Both the position numbers and the translations under genes were made by a program. A model generated the notes under the pieces. The model saw nothing but the letters and a program-made list of their open reading frames with translations. It was not told the origin of the DNA and did not search any database. From the NCBI RefSeq assembly GCF_002087295.1, contig NZ_MWVI01000010.1, positions 1-64,000 of the forward strand: a DNA stretch of 64,000 bases, read 5' to 3'. How positions within the stretch are numbered: the stretch's first letter is position 1; each line of letters opens with the position of its first letter. This document shows, piece by piece, positions 1 to 8,237 of the stretch. This DNA is from Vreelandella lionensis (GTDB lineage Bacteria; Pseudomonadota; Gammaproteobacteria; Pseudomonadales; Halomonadaceae).

Positions 1-28
1 AGGTGTCTACTTTTTTAGGGGCAATCCA
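1..28 (-). mobile_element. IS3-like terminal inverted repeat; element lies left of the window
   Basis: Read on the minus strand from base 28 leftwards, the sequence is TGGATTGCCCC, then T and six A, then GTAGACACC. This resembles IS3-family ends, which start with TG and carry a C-run followed by an A-run and GT.GACA. The outer TG end would be at base 28, with host DNA to the right and the element body outside the window. No transposase is visible, so this rests on a short motif only. Confidence 0.4.
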
Positions 29-36
29 GTAAGCTA

Positions 37-108
37 GCCTCCATGGCATTCACCACAGCGTTACCGTGGTTGAGTGGATCACGGTACAAGGCAATCGGCC
101 ATGGAGGC
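37..108. repeat. Nested inverted repeats downstream of xylB
   Basis: An 11-bp perfect inverted repeat (GCCTCCATGGC at 37-47 and GCCATGGAGGC at 98-108) encloses a second one (TACCGTG at 62-68 and CACGGTA at 80-86). It begins 10 bases after the xylB stop, so it could form a 3' hairpin for the polyol operon transcript. No T-run follows in the direction of transcription, so it is not a canonical intrinsic terminator. Confidence 0.5.
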
Positions 109-117
109 AATGGGTGG

Positions 118-1602
118 TTACAGCGTATGGCGCTGCCCTAGCGCGGCCAAATAGCGCTGATAGGCCCCTTCATAGGCGGCCACACGCTCGGCATCAGGCT
201 CCGCCAGCGAGGCCGCATCCAGATGCACCAGGCGCTCGCAGAGCGATGCTAGGCTAACGCCCTCGGGCTGTAGATCGCACCAGGCCGCTTGAATGGCTGC
301 CCCTAGCGCGGCGGCATCGGTAATCTCGGGGCAAATCCCCTGGGTGTTGGTAATATCAGCGACCATTTGCCGCCACACCGGGCTTTTCGCCCCGCCGCCA
401 ATCAGTCGAATCTGGCTGGTGCCCGCGGCTAGCTCGCCTAGCAGCTCCAGCCCATAGCGTAGGCCAAAGGTCGCGCCCTCCATCACGCCTCGACAGAGGT
501 TGGCCTGGGTCATATTCAGGCTGGTCAACCCGAGAAAATCGCCGGTGGCATCGGGCAGCATGGGCACCCGTTCGCCGTTGAAGAACGGCAGCACGGTGAC
601 GCCCTCGGCACCAATCGGGGCGCTGGCGACCTGTTCGCCAAAGGTAGCCAAGTCCAACCCAAACAGCTCACGCACGCGAGTCGTTGCCGAGGTCACGTTC
701 ATGGTACAGATCAGCGGCAGCCACCCCCCGTGGCTGGCGCAAAAATTCGCCACCATGGCGCTGTCACACACCACCGAATTAGGTGAGTAAGCACACACCG
801 TGCCGGAAGTGCCCAAACTGAGCGTGACCAGCCCATGGGTAATATTGCCGGTGCCAATCGCCCCCATCATGTTGTCGCCACCGCCCGAGGAGACCACCCC
901 GTTATCGCCTAGCCCCAGCTCCTGAGCCACTAACGGGCGCACGCGGCCAGCGGGTTCATGGGCGTCAATGATCCGAGGCAGTACACGGTCAGGGTCGAGC
1001 TCCGGCGCAATGGCAGCAAACACCTCTTTCTGCCAGCACTGGGCGCGGGTATCAAAGTAACCGGTGCCCGAGGCGTCGCCTGCCTCGGTAACCCGTTCGC
1101 CAGTCAGCCAGAAATTCAGGTAGTCATGGGGCAGCAAGAGCGTAGCAATACGCTGGTAGGCATCCGGTTGATGCTCGCGTAGCCAGGCCACTTTTGAGGC
1201 GGTATAGCCCGTTTGCAGCACCAGGCCCAGCTTCTCCAGGCAGCCCGCCTCGCCCCCCAGCGTTTCCACCAACGCGCTATTTTGAGCGCTGGTTTCGGTA
1301 TCGCACCACAGCTTGGCGGGATACACCGGCACGCCATCGGCATCGAGTGCCACCATGCCGTGTTGCTGGCCAGACACACCAATACCGCGCACCTGCTTGG
1401 CATCGATCCCGGCGCGCTCAATCGCTTGAAAGAACGCGCCTTTGAGCGCCGCCAGCCACTCCGCGGGTGCCTGCTCCCGGCGGCCATGCTCCCCTTCATC
1501 CAGGCGGTGCGGGCGGCTGCCTTCGCCCAGAATGACGCCCCGTTCTACATCCACCACCACGACTTTGGTACTTTGCGTACCGCAATCCACCCCGATATAC
1601 AT
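118..1602 (-). CDS. xylB: Xylulokinase (FGGY family)
   Basis: Phosphorylates D-xylulose with ATP to xylulose 5-phosphate, feeding the pentose phosphate pathway; cytoplasmic. The 494-residue protein opens with the FGGY ATP-binding signature (YIGVDCGTQSTKVVVVD), has the substrate region VSGQQHGMVALD, and the C-terminal FGGY motif near residue 400 (IRLIGGGAKSPVWRQMVAD). Length and order are normal for XylB. The ATG at 1602 overlaps the TGA of the mannitol dehydrogenase gene (TGATG), implying translational coupling; a GTG three bases upstream is an alternative start. It is the last gene of the polyol operon. Mannitol-type dehydrogenases also oxidise D-arabitol to xylulose, which explains why this kinase is here. 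Confidence 0.95.
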   Translation of the reverse strand: MYIGVDCGTQSTKVVVVDVERGVILGEGSRPHRLDEGEHGRREQAPAEWLAALKGAFFQAIERAGIDAKQVRGIGVSGQQHGMVALDADGVPVYPAKLWCDTETSAQNSALVETLGGEAGCLEKLGLVLQTGYTASKVAWLREHQPDAYQRIATLLLPHDYLNFWLTGERVTEAGDASGTGYFDTRAQCWQKEVFAAIAPELDPDRVLPRIIDAHEPAGRVRPLVAQELGLGDNGVVSSGGGDNMMGAIGTGNITHGLVTLSLGTSGTVCAYSPNSVVCDSAMVANFCASHGGWLPLICTMNVTSATTRVRELFGLDLATFGEQVASAPIGAEGVTVLPFFNGERVPMLPDATGDFLGLTSLNMTQANLCRGVMEGATFGLRYGLELLGELAAGTSQIRLIGGGAKSPVWRQMVADITNTQGICPEITDAAALGAAIQAAWCDLQPEGVSLASLCERLVHLDAASLAEPDAERVAAYEGAYQRYLAALGQRHTL

Positions 1603-3089
1603 CACAACGTTCCTTTGGACGCGACCAGAGCCTCAAGAGTAGCCCGTGCGCCTCGTTCATGCAGCGACTTCAGCGCCTCCAGGTAGGCGTTAAGGAAGCG
1701 AGGCTGGTCCACCAAGTCGCCAAACAGCTCGCGGTTTTCCACGAAGGCCGCTGGATGGGTGCGGTTATTGGCGGCAATGGCCATTAACGGCTCGCGCAAA
1801 CGGTCCACGATCTCCATGGTCTGACCCTGCTCATTGACCCCTTCGGCGTAGCGTGCCCAGCTGGCCACCACGGCGGCGCTGCGCTCAATCTCACCACCCT
1901 GGGCAAGCTGCTGGCGAATCACCGGCAGTAACCATTTAGGAATGCGATCCGAGCTTTCGGCGCACAGCCGCGCCAAGGTGTCTCTGATTTGCGGGTTCGC
2001 AAAGCGTTCAATCAGCGTCAGCCGGTAGGTTTCTAAATCCACCCCCGGTACGGGGGGCAGCGTCGGTGTGCCCTCTTCGCGCATGTAGCCGAGCAAGAAC
2101 TCGACAAACAGCGGGTCTTGGCACACTTCATGGGCGTAGCGGTAGCCCGCCAAATAGCCAAAGTAGGTCAGCGCCTGATGGCTGGCATTGAGCAGGCGCA
2201 GCTTCATGAGTTCGTACGGCTCGACATCCTCGACAACCTGCACGCCGACCTTCTCGAACGCCGGGCGGCCCAAGGGGAAGTGATCTTCCAGCACCCACTG
2301 GGTAAAGGGCTCGCACACCACGGGCCAGGCATCTTCAACGCCAAAGCGCTGGGAGAGCTCTTCGATATCCGTGGGCGCGGTCACCGGCGTGATGCGGTCC
2401 ACCATGGCGTTGGGGAACGCCACCTCAGCGGCTAGCCAGTCGCCCAGCTCCGCACTGCGGGCGCGGGCATAGGCGCTGAACATGCGCTTGGCGACATCGC
2501 CGTTGCCTTGAATGTTATCGCAGGACATCACCGTAAACGGCGCAATACCCCGTGCCCGGCGGCGTACCAGGGCTTCCACCACCAAGCCAAAGCTGGTGGA
2601 GGGGCGCTCAGGGTGGGCGAGATCGTCGCGCACCTGGGGGGCGTCCAGGTTGAATTCTCCGCACACCGGATGAAAGTTGTAGCCGCCCTCCGTAACGGTG
2701 AGCGAGACAATTTTGATGGCAGGGTCGGCCATGGTTTCGATGACCGCCTCGGGGTCTTCCGGGGCAAACAGGTAGTTCACCATGCTGCCAATCACCCGAG
2801 GCTGATACTCACCGTCAGGGTGCTTGACCACGAGGGTGTAAAGGTAGTCTTGTGCGGCGAGGGCCTGCTGCATGCGTTTGTCGCCGGGCATGACCCCCAC
2901 GCCTACAATGCCCCAATCCAGCGCTTCGCCTTGGTTCATCAGCGCATCTAAGTACATCGCCTGATGGGCACGATGAAAACCACCGACGCCAATATGGACG
3001 ATGCCAGGCGTCACGGCCTGACGATCATAGGTCGGCGTCTCAACCGCCGCGCTGAGGGAACCCACATTGTGGTTATTAAGCTGGGTCAT
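1602..3089 (-). CDS. mtlK: Mannitol 2-dehydrogenase (long-chain polyol dehydrogenase)
   Basis: Oxidises D-mannitol to fructose, and in this family also D-arabitol to D-xylulose, with NAD+; cytoplasmic. The protein has 495 residues, the usual length. The nucleotide-binding region is near the N-terminus (GIVHIGVGGFHRAHQAMY) and the catalytic Lys-Asn-His arrangement lies in MKLRLLNASHQALTYFGY around residue 295. ATG at 3089 is preferred because GGAGAG lies 7 bases upstream; a GTG at 3095 would add two residues. It lies between the sugar kinase gene and xylB, matching the mtlK/xylB order of sorbitol-mannitol operons in Rhodobacter. No damage is visible. Confidence 0.93.
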   Translation of the reverse strand: MTQLNNHNVGSLSAAVETPTYDRQAVTPGIVHIGVGGFHRAHQAMYLDALMNQGEALDWGIVGVGVMPGDKRMQQALAAQDYLYTLVVKHPDGEYQPRVIGSMVNYLFAPEDPEAVIETMADPAIKIVSLTVTEGGYNFHPVCGEFNLDAPQVRDDLAHPERPSTSFGLVVEALVRRRARGIAPFTVMSCDNIQGNGDVAKRMFSAYARARSAELGDWLAAEVAFPNAMVDRITPVTAPTDIEELSQRFGVEDAWPVVCEPFTQWVLEDHFPLGRPAFEKVGVQVVEDVEPYELMKLRLLNASHQALTYFGYLAGYRYAHEVCQDPLFVEFLLGYMREEGTPTLPPVPGVDLETYRLTLIERFANPQIRDTLARLCAESSDRIPKWLLPVIRQQLAQGGEIERSAAVVASWARYAEGVNEQGQTMEIVDRLREPLMAIAANNRTHPAAFVENRELFGDLVDQPRFLNAYLEALKSLHERGARATLEALVASKGTL

Positions 3090-3125
3090 CGTCACTCTCC
3101 GGGTTATTGGCTGGGCAAGCGCGTC

Positions 3126-3746
3126 CTAGCGCCAGCGCTGGTCAGGTGGCACGCTGCTGGTTTTTACCAGCGCGGCGTTCAGCATGTCTTTTTGGTGGGT
3201 GCGCTCAAGCGCGCCGCTGTGGTCTTGGCCCATACAGAGCCAGCGGTTCACCAACCGCTCTACGAGCACGTCATCATCGACGTCGATCATTAGCGTCCAG
3301 TCGAACAGCGCGTGCAGTGAACGCCACGGATCTTGGTTCAATAGCAGATAATTGCCTTCCACAAGCACAATGCGATGCGCGGGGGTAATTAACCGCCCAC
3401 CGGCACGGGCAAGGTCCAGCGGCCGATCAAAGACCGGCACAGCCACTGGCTTATCCGCCCGACGGATGCGCATTAAATCGTGATGCAAGCCCTCCACATC
3501 GAAGGTGTGCGGCGCACCTTTCACAGGCAGCTGTTCATCGCCTAGAACGGCGTTATCGAAGTGGTAGCCATCCATCGGCACCACTGCCGCGTGCCCTGGG
3601 CGCAGTTGATTAATCGCTTCACAGAGCAGCGCGCTGCGGTAGGATTTTCCGGCCCCCGGCGGCCCCGCCAGGGCAACCATAAAGCGCGACTTGCCTTCGG
3701 CGGCATCCAGCAGTTGGTGGCTTAACGAAACAAGATCAGGGCTCAT
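3126..3746 (-). CDS. P-loop sugar/nucleoside kinase-like protein, candidate fructokinase
   Basis: A 206-residue P-loop protein of the uridine kinase/pantothenate kinase-like fold, with Walker A GPPGAGKS near residue 29, PMDGYHFDN near 58 and a lid-type LVERLVNRW region near 160. Members of this family occur in sugar ABC operons, for example FrcK of the rhizobial fructose operon. Because the two neighbouring dehydrogenases both give fructose and no ROK or PfkB fructokinase is present, I infer that this enzyme phosphorylates fructose or a related ketose. It follows the sorbitol dehydrogenase gene by 7 bases. The substrate is not readable from sequence. Confidence 0.7.
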   Translation of the reverse strand: MSPDLVSLSHQLLDAAEGKSRFMVALAGPPGAGKSYRSALLCEAINQLRPGHAAVVPMDGYHFDNAVLGDEQLPVKGAPHTFDVEGLHHDLMRIRRADKPVAVPVFDRPLDLARAGGRLITPAHRIVLVEGNYLLLNQDPWRSLHALFDWTLMIDVDDDVLVERLVNRWLCMGQDHSGALERTHQKDMLNAALVKTSSVPPDQRWR

Positions 3747-3753
3747 GGGCGTC

Positions 3754-4539
3754 TTAGCTCATCCAGTTGCCGCCATCGACGTTGAGCGTCTGGGGGACGA
3801 CGTAATCGCTATCCTGGCTGGCAAGAAACACAGCGGCGCCGGTGTGATCTTCCGGCAGCCCCATGCGGCCATAGGGCACCGCCTCGCCCACCAATCGCTT
3901 TTTCTCGCCCAGCGGGCGGTTCTCAAAACGGGCAAACAGTGCATCGACCTCTTCCCACATCGGGGTATCCACCACACCGGGGGCAATGCCGTTGACGTTA
4001 ATGCGGTGTTTGATCAAATCGAGCCCGCAGGACTGGGTCAGGCTAATCACGGCGGCTTTGCTGGCGCAGTAAACACTCACTATCGGTTCGCCACGCCGGC
4101 CCGCCTGAGAGGCCATATTGATAATTTTGCCTCCCTGACCTTGAGCCACCATGGCGCGGGCCACGGCCTGCAGGGTGAAAAACATGCCTTTGGTGTTCAC
4201 CGCAAACTGTTTGTCGAAGCTGGCCTGGGTCACTTCCAGAACCGGCGCCATATCGAACACCGCCGCGTTATTGACCAAAATATCAATGCCACCAAAGCGC
4301 TCGGTGACGCTCTCCACCATGGCATCGATAGAGCCTTGGTCGCACACGTTCAGCACCACGCCCCTGACCCGCTCGGCGCTGGCATCCTGCTGCAGCGTGG
4401 TGAGTGCGTCTTCGATGGCCTTGGCATCGATATCGGCCACCACGACACTGGCCCCTTCGGCCAAATAGCGCTGGACAATGGCGAGTCCGATGCCACGGGC
4501 ACCGCCAGTAATCACGGCACGTTTATTGAGCAGTTTCAT
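3754..4539 (-). CDS. smoS: Sorbitol (L-iditol) 2-dehydrogenase, SDR family
   Basis: Oxidises D-sorbitol to fructose with NAD+. This is a 261-residue classical short-chain dehydrogenase: cofactor motif TGGARGIG (residues 11-18), NNAA near 90, catalytic Ser in NMASQAG near 140, and YxxxK in YCASKAA near 155. Its sequence and setting (polyol ABC transporter, mannitol dehydrogenase, xylulokinase) match SmoS-type enzymes. If the frame of the upstream phosphatase is restored, that gene would end at 4523, so the two genes overlap by about 17 bases and are probably translationally coupled. Confidence 0.88.
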   Translation of the reverse strand: MKLLNKRAVITGGARGIGLAIVQRYLAEGASVVVADIDAKAIEDALTTLQQDASAERVRGVVLNVCDQGSIDAMVESVTERFGGIDILVNNAAVFDMAPVLEVTQASFDKQFAVNTKGMFFTLQAVARAMVAQGQGGKIINMASQAGRRGEPIVSVYCASKAAVISLTQSCGLDLIKHRINVNGIAPGVVDTPMWEEVDALFARFENRPLGEKKRLVGEAVPYGRMGLPEDHTGAAVFLASQDSDYVVPQTLNVDGGNWMS

Positions 4540-4578
4540 TGTTATCTTGTCCTTGCAGATGTAATTGCCACTCGTCCA

Positions 4579-5220
4579 CTAAGGCGCGGAGCCCGCGCAT
4601 ATGAGGCAAAATTCGCCAAGCACCCGCCGCGAGCAGGCGGTTTGGCTGCTCGTCGTCGATATGGCTGGCGCCCAAAAACCAATCACCCGCATGCCGGCGG
4701 CATGGGCAGCGGTAACGCCCGCCACGCTATCCTCAACCACTAGGCAGCGGCTGGGCGGGCAGCCAAGCTCATGCGCCGCCAAGCGGTAAATCGCCGGGTC
4801 CGGTTTAGGGTTATCGACCTGCTCGGCCGTGAAAATCGGCACATCGCCCAACGCCTCTTCCAACTGCGTTGTTGCAAGCGATGCCAATCCGCGGCAGCGG
4901 CGACTGTTGGAGACCACGCCCTTAGGTAAATCGAGACTACTAACGGCGTCGTGAACCCCTGCAATCGCGGTAAGTTCTCGTGCCAGACGCGCTTCTATGG
5001 CGCTATCGACCCGCTCGGAGGCATCGGGCGGCAGATGAGGGCGGCTTAACTGCGCCAAGTGCTTAAGGATGTCGGCGGTCGTCATGCCCAGGGCTTGGCT
5101 GAGCAGCGTGGGAATATCCAGATCCGGCAGCCACTGCCCAAGGTGAGTTTCCAGGGTCTCTTCTGCCAGGGCTTCGCTATCCACCAGGACGCCGTCACAA
5201 TCAAAAATCAGCGCTTTCAT
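4579..5220 (-). CDS. HAD-superfamily phosphatase (beta-phosphoglucomutase-like), C-terminus frameshifted
   Basis: HAD hydrolase with motif I FDCDGVLVDS at the N-terminus, motif II-like VVSNSRR near 105, and motif III/IV KPDPAIYRLAA and VVEDSVAGVTAA near 140-170. Such phosphatases sit inside sorbitol-mannitol operons next to smoS and may remove dead-end sugar phosphates (inference). After Val-Ile-Gly-Phe the sequence stops looking like the family. Adding one base to the five-A run at 4674-4678 (plus strand) gives GFLGASHIDDEQPNRLL and extends the gene to a TAA at 4523. I therefore regard 4579 as an artefactual end. ATG at 5220 overlaps the ATPase stop (ATGA). Confidence 0.8.
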   Translation of the reverse strand: MKALIFDCDGVLVDSEALAEETLETHLGQWLPDLDIPTLLSQALGMTTADILKHLAQLSRPHLPPDASERVDSAIEARLARELTAIAGVHDAVSSLDLPKGVVSNSRRCRGLASLATTQLEEALGDVPIFTAEQVDNPKPDPAIYRLAAHELGCPPSRCLVVEDSVAGVTAAHAAGMRVIGFWAPAISTTSSQTACSRRVLGEFCLICAGSAP

Positions 5221-6374
5221 ACCTGCGCCCCTGGCGCAGCAGGCTCAGTCGCCGCACGGTTATCCTGGCGGGTCAGGCTCGCCAGCGGGTGCTGTGACAG
5301 GCTCTCTAGCGCCAATCCTTGGGCGTCGAACAGGTGAGCACGCTCCGCGGCCAAGCCAAACTGCACGGTATCGTTCACCCGATAGGCCACGTCGCCATCG
5401 GCCATGATGGTGATCAGTAGCTCGCCCATCTGCACGTACAGCGAGTTCTGCCCGCCTAAGCGCTCCAACACTTTAATCTGCCCACTCAGCGGGCCGTTTT
5501 CATCCAGCTGTAGATGCTCAGGACGAATACCCAGCTCCAGCGCTTCATCGCTGGCGAGCTGTTCACCCGCCACAGGGATCGTGCAGGGCCGCCCGCCGGG
5601 CAGGCGCACGGTGACGCCATCATCGCCAATGGACTGCTGTTCGACGCTGAAGAAATTCATCTTGGGCGAGCCGATAAAGCCTGCCACAAAGCGGTTACGC
5701 GGGTGGTGGTAGAGCGCCATGGGCGAACCCACCTGCTCCACCACGCCATCGTGTAGTACGACGATTTTATCGGCCATGGTCATGGCTTCTATCTGGTCGT
5801 GGGTCACGTAAATCATCGTGGCATCCAGCTCTTCATGCAGCCGCGCCAGCTCGATACGCATCTGCACCCGCAACGCCGCGTCTAGGTTGGAGAGCGGCTC
5901 GTCGAACAGGAAGATGATGGGGTTGCGCACAATCGCTCGGCCAATCGCCACCCGCTGGCGCTGCCCGCCGGACAGCGCTTTGGGCTTGCGATCCAGCAGC
6001 GGCTCAAGCTGAAGGATCTTGGCAGCTTCCAGCACCTTGGCGCGGCGCTCCTCTTTGGGCACCCCAGCCAAGCGCATGCTGAAGCCCATGTTGCCCTCAA
6101 CGGTCATGTGCGGGTACAGCGCGTAGCTTTGAAACACCATCGCCAAACCGCGGTCGGCGGGGCCCACCTCGTTCATGCGCTTGCCATCGATGAGAATATC
6201 GCCGTCGCTGGCGCTCTCCAGGCCCGCAATCATGCGCATCAGCGTGGATTTACCGCAGCCCGAGGGGCCAACGAACACCACGAACTCACGATCGTTAACG
6301 TCGAGATCAATGCCCTTGATGACCTTGGTGTCGCCAAACTGCTTAGTAATGTTCTTGAGTTGTAAGGTTGCCAT
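5217..6374 (-). CDS. smoK: Polyol ABC transporter ATP-binding protein (UgpC/MalK type)
   Basis: Energises import by the neighbouring permeases, on the cytoplasmic face. The 385-residue protein has Walker A GPSGCGKST near residue 38, signature LSGGQRQRVAIGRA near 134, Walker B IFLFDEPLSNLD near 153 and switch His in YVTHDQ near 188. A C-terminal TOBE/MalK-type regulatory region follows (LGIRPEHLQL near 285). The last 25 residues are somewhat longer than usual. It begins 11 bases after the second permease gene and its stop overlaps the phosphatase start. ATPases of this subfamily can be shared by several carbohydrate importers, so the substrate rests on context. Confidence 0.9.
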   Translation of the reverse strand: MATLQLKNITKQFGDTKVIKGIDLDVNDREFVVFVGPSGCGKSTLMRMIAGLESASDGDILIDGKRMNEVGPADRGLAMVFQSYALYPHMTVEGNMGFSMRLAGVPKEERRAKVLEAAKILQLEPLLDRKPKALSGGQRQRVAIGRAIVRNPIIFLFDEPLSNLDAALRVQMRIELARLHEELDATMIYVTHDQIEAMTMADKIVVLHDGVVEQVGSPMALYHHPRNRFVAGFIGSPKMNFFSVEQQSIGDDGVTVRLPGGRPCTIPVAGEQLASDEALELGIRPEHLQLDENGPLSGQIKVLERLGGQNSLYVQMGELLITIMADGDVAYRVNDTVQFGLAAERAHLFDAQGLALESLSQHPLASLTRQDNRAATEPAAPGAQV

Positions 6375-6385
6375 GGGGAACTCCT

Positions 6386-7237
6386 TTACTTGACGGCGCC
6401 AAAGGTCAGGCCGCGCACCATTTGTTTTTGGGTCATCCAGCCGAGGATTAGGATGGGGGCGATGGCCATGGTAGATGCCGCCGACAGCTTGGCCCAGAAC
6501 AGCCCTTCGGGGCTTGAGAACGAGGCAATGTAGGCGGTCAACGGCGCGGCTTTCGACGAGGTGAGGTTGAGACTCCAGAACGCTTCGTTCCAGCTCAAAA
6601 TCACCGAGAGCAGCCCGGTCGACGCAATCCCTGGCAGGGTCAGCGGCAGTAGCAGGAAGAACACTTCCTGCAGAGTGGAGGCACCGTCCATCCGGCCCGC
6701 TTCGAGAATGTCTTTGGGCATATCTTTAAAGAAGGTGTAGAGCATCCACACCACGATGGGCAGGTTCATCAAGGTATAAATAATGATCAGCCCGGTACGG
6801 GTGTCCAGCAGCCCGACATCGCGGAAAATCAGGTAGATAGGCACCAGAACACCCACCGGCGGCAGCATTTTGGTGGAGAGCATCCACAGTAGCGTGCCCT
6901 TGGTGCGCTTAGTGGGCAAAAAAGCCATGGCATAGGCCGAAGGAATAGCGATGAGCAGCGCTAAAAACGTAGAGCCAAACGCCACCGCGATGCTGTTCAG
7001 CGCGAAACGGGCATAGCCCGAGCGTGCCTGCACCTCCTGATAGCTTTCCAGCGTGGGCGAAAAGATAAAGCGGGGGTCGGCTATCGCCGCCGACTCGGTT
7101 TTAAAACCGGTCAGCACCATCCACAGGATAGGGAAAAAGATAATCAGCGCGATCGACCAGCCCAACAGGGTCAATACCAGTTGCCGGATGGGCAACGAGC
7201 GAGTATGTGCTGGTGCGCTATTACGATGAGTTGTCAT
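6386..7237 (-). CDS. smoG: Polyol ABC transporter permease (MalG type)
   Basis: Inner-membrane subunit forming the translocation path with the permease gene just upstream. The 283 residues contain about six hydrophobic helices. The EAA loop that docks on the ATPase is visible near residue 187 (DILEAGRMDGASTLQEV), and the C-terminus has the MalG-like WMTQKQMVRGLTFGAVK tail. The N-terminal 25 residues before the first helix are polar, as is usual. Spacing to the other permease gene is 32 bases. Confidence 0.9.
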   Translation of the reverse strand: MTTHRNSAPAHTRSLPIRQLVLTLLGWSIALIIFFPILWMVLTGFKTESAAIADPRFIFSPTLESYQEVQARSGYARFALNSIAVAFGSTFLALLIAIPSAYAMAFLPTKRTKGTLLWMLSTKMLPPVGVLVPIYLIFRDVGLLDTRTGLIIIYTLMNLPIVVWMLYTFFKDMPKDILEAGRMDGASTLQEVFFLLLPLTLPGIASTGLLSVILSWNEAFWSLNLTSSKAAPLTAYIASFSSPEGLFWAKLSAASTMAIAPILILGWMTQKQMVRGLTFGAVK

Positions 7238-7269
7238 TGAAATGCTCCCAAGACGCCCTGGTGCCGGGG

Positions 7270-8160
7270 TCAGTCTTCTAAGTTCTTAGCGACCATACGG
7301 ACAAGGAAAATCGCGACGATATGGGCAAAAATGATGGCAATTACCCCACCCGCCGAGGCCATGCCCACATCGAAATCCAGCAGCGCTTGGATGTAGATCA
7401 AATAAGCCAAGTTGGTGGTGGCGAGCCCAGGCCCTCCGGAGGTAGTGACAAAGATCTCGGCAAAAATCGTCAGCAGGAAGATCATTTCAATCATGATCAC
7501 CACGCTAATCGCCCGCTTTAGGTGCGGTAGCGTGATAAAGAAGAAAATCGCCAGCGGCCCCGCGCCATCCATCCGTGCGGCTTCCACTTGGTCTTCATCC
7601 AGCGATTGCATCGCCGTCAGCAGAATCAGTAGCGCAAACGGCAGCCACTGCCACGAGACGATGATGATGATGGAGGTCAGCGGTAGCGATGAGAACCAGT
7701 CCAGCGCAGGAAGCCCCAGCGACTGTGCTAACCACGCCAACACCCCGTTAGAGGGGTGCATCATCATGTTTTTCCATACCAGCGCGCTCACCGTTGGCAT
7801 GACAAAGAAGGGAGAGATCGCCAATACGCGGGCAATGCCCGGCCCGGCAAAATCCTGTTGAAACAGAACCGCTAAGAGCGTACCGCCCACCACGGTAATC
7901 ACCAGCACCCACCCCACCAGCAGCAGCGTGGTGCCCATGGCCGACCATAGCGCGGGGTCGGTCAGCAGGTACTCATAGTTTTCCAGCCCGGCGAAGCCGG
8001 TCATCTCGGGCATCAGTAAGTTGTAACGCTGGAAAGAGAACCAGATGGTCATGCCTAGGGGCACAATCATCCAGAGCAGGAGCAGCGTTACGGCGGGCGC
8101 TTGAAGCGAAAGCGTTCTCAGCCCGCCGACCGTACGGCCAGAAGCACGTGTTCTATTCAT
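7270..8160 (-). CDS. smoF: Polyol ABC transporter permease (MalF type)
   Basis: Inner-membrane partner of the other permease. From ATG at 8160 it has 296 residues; an upstream in-frame start would add 26 residues rich in Cys and Arg that do not belong to the family, so the shorter form is preferred. About six membrane helices are visible, and the EAA loop lies near residue 200 (EDQVEAARMDGAGPLAIFF). It follows the binding-protein gene by about 77 bases, a gap often used to keep binding protein in excess over permease. Confidence 0.88.
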   Translation of the reverse strand: MNRTRASGRTVGGLRTLSLQAPAVTLLLLWMIVPLGMTIWFSFQRYNLLMPEMTGFAGLENYEYLLTDPALWSAMGTTLLLVGWVLVITVVGGTLLAVLFQQDFAGPGIARVLAISPFFVMPTVSALVWKNMMMHPSNGVLAWLAQSLGLPALDWFSSLPLTSIIIIVSWQWLPFALLILLTAMQSLDEDQVEAARMDGAGPLAIFFFITLPHLKRAISVVIMIEMIFLLTIFAEIFVTTSGGPGLATTNLAYLIYIQALLDFDVGMASAGGVIAIIFAHIVAIFLVRMVAKNLED

Positions 8161-8237
8161 GGAAATACCTGCAAGAAAACAGACCTGCGAGAACCACCGA
8201 AAACGCCTGCCCGTGGCCGGGCAGGCGCAGGAGTGCA

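Noticed and set aside
3691..4743. A 350-codon plus-strand open frame over the sorbitol dehydrogenase and sugar kinase genes
   Set aside because: Antisense shadow of well-conserved genes in GC-rich DNA; no ribosome site and no recognisable domain.
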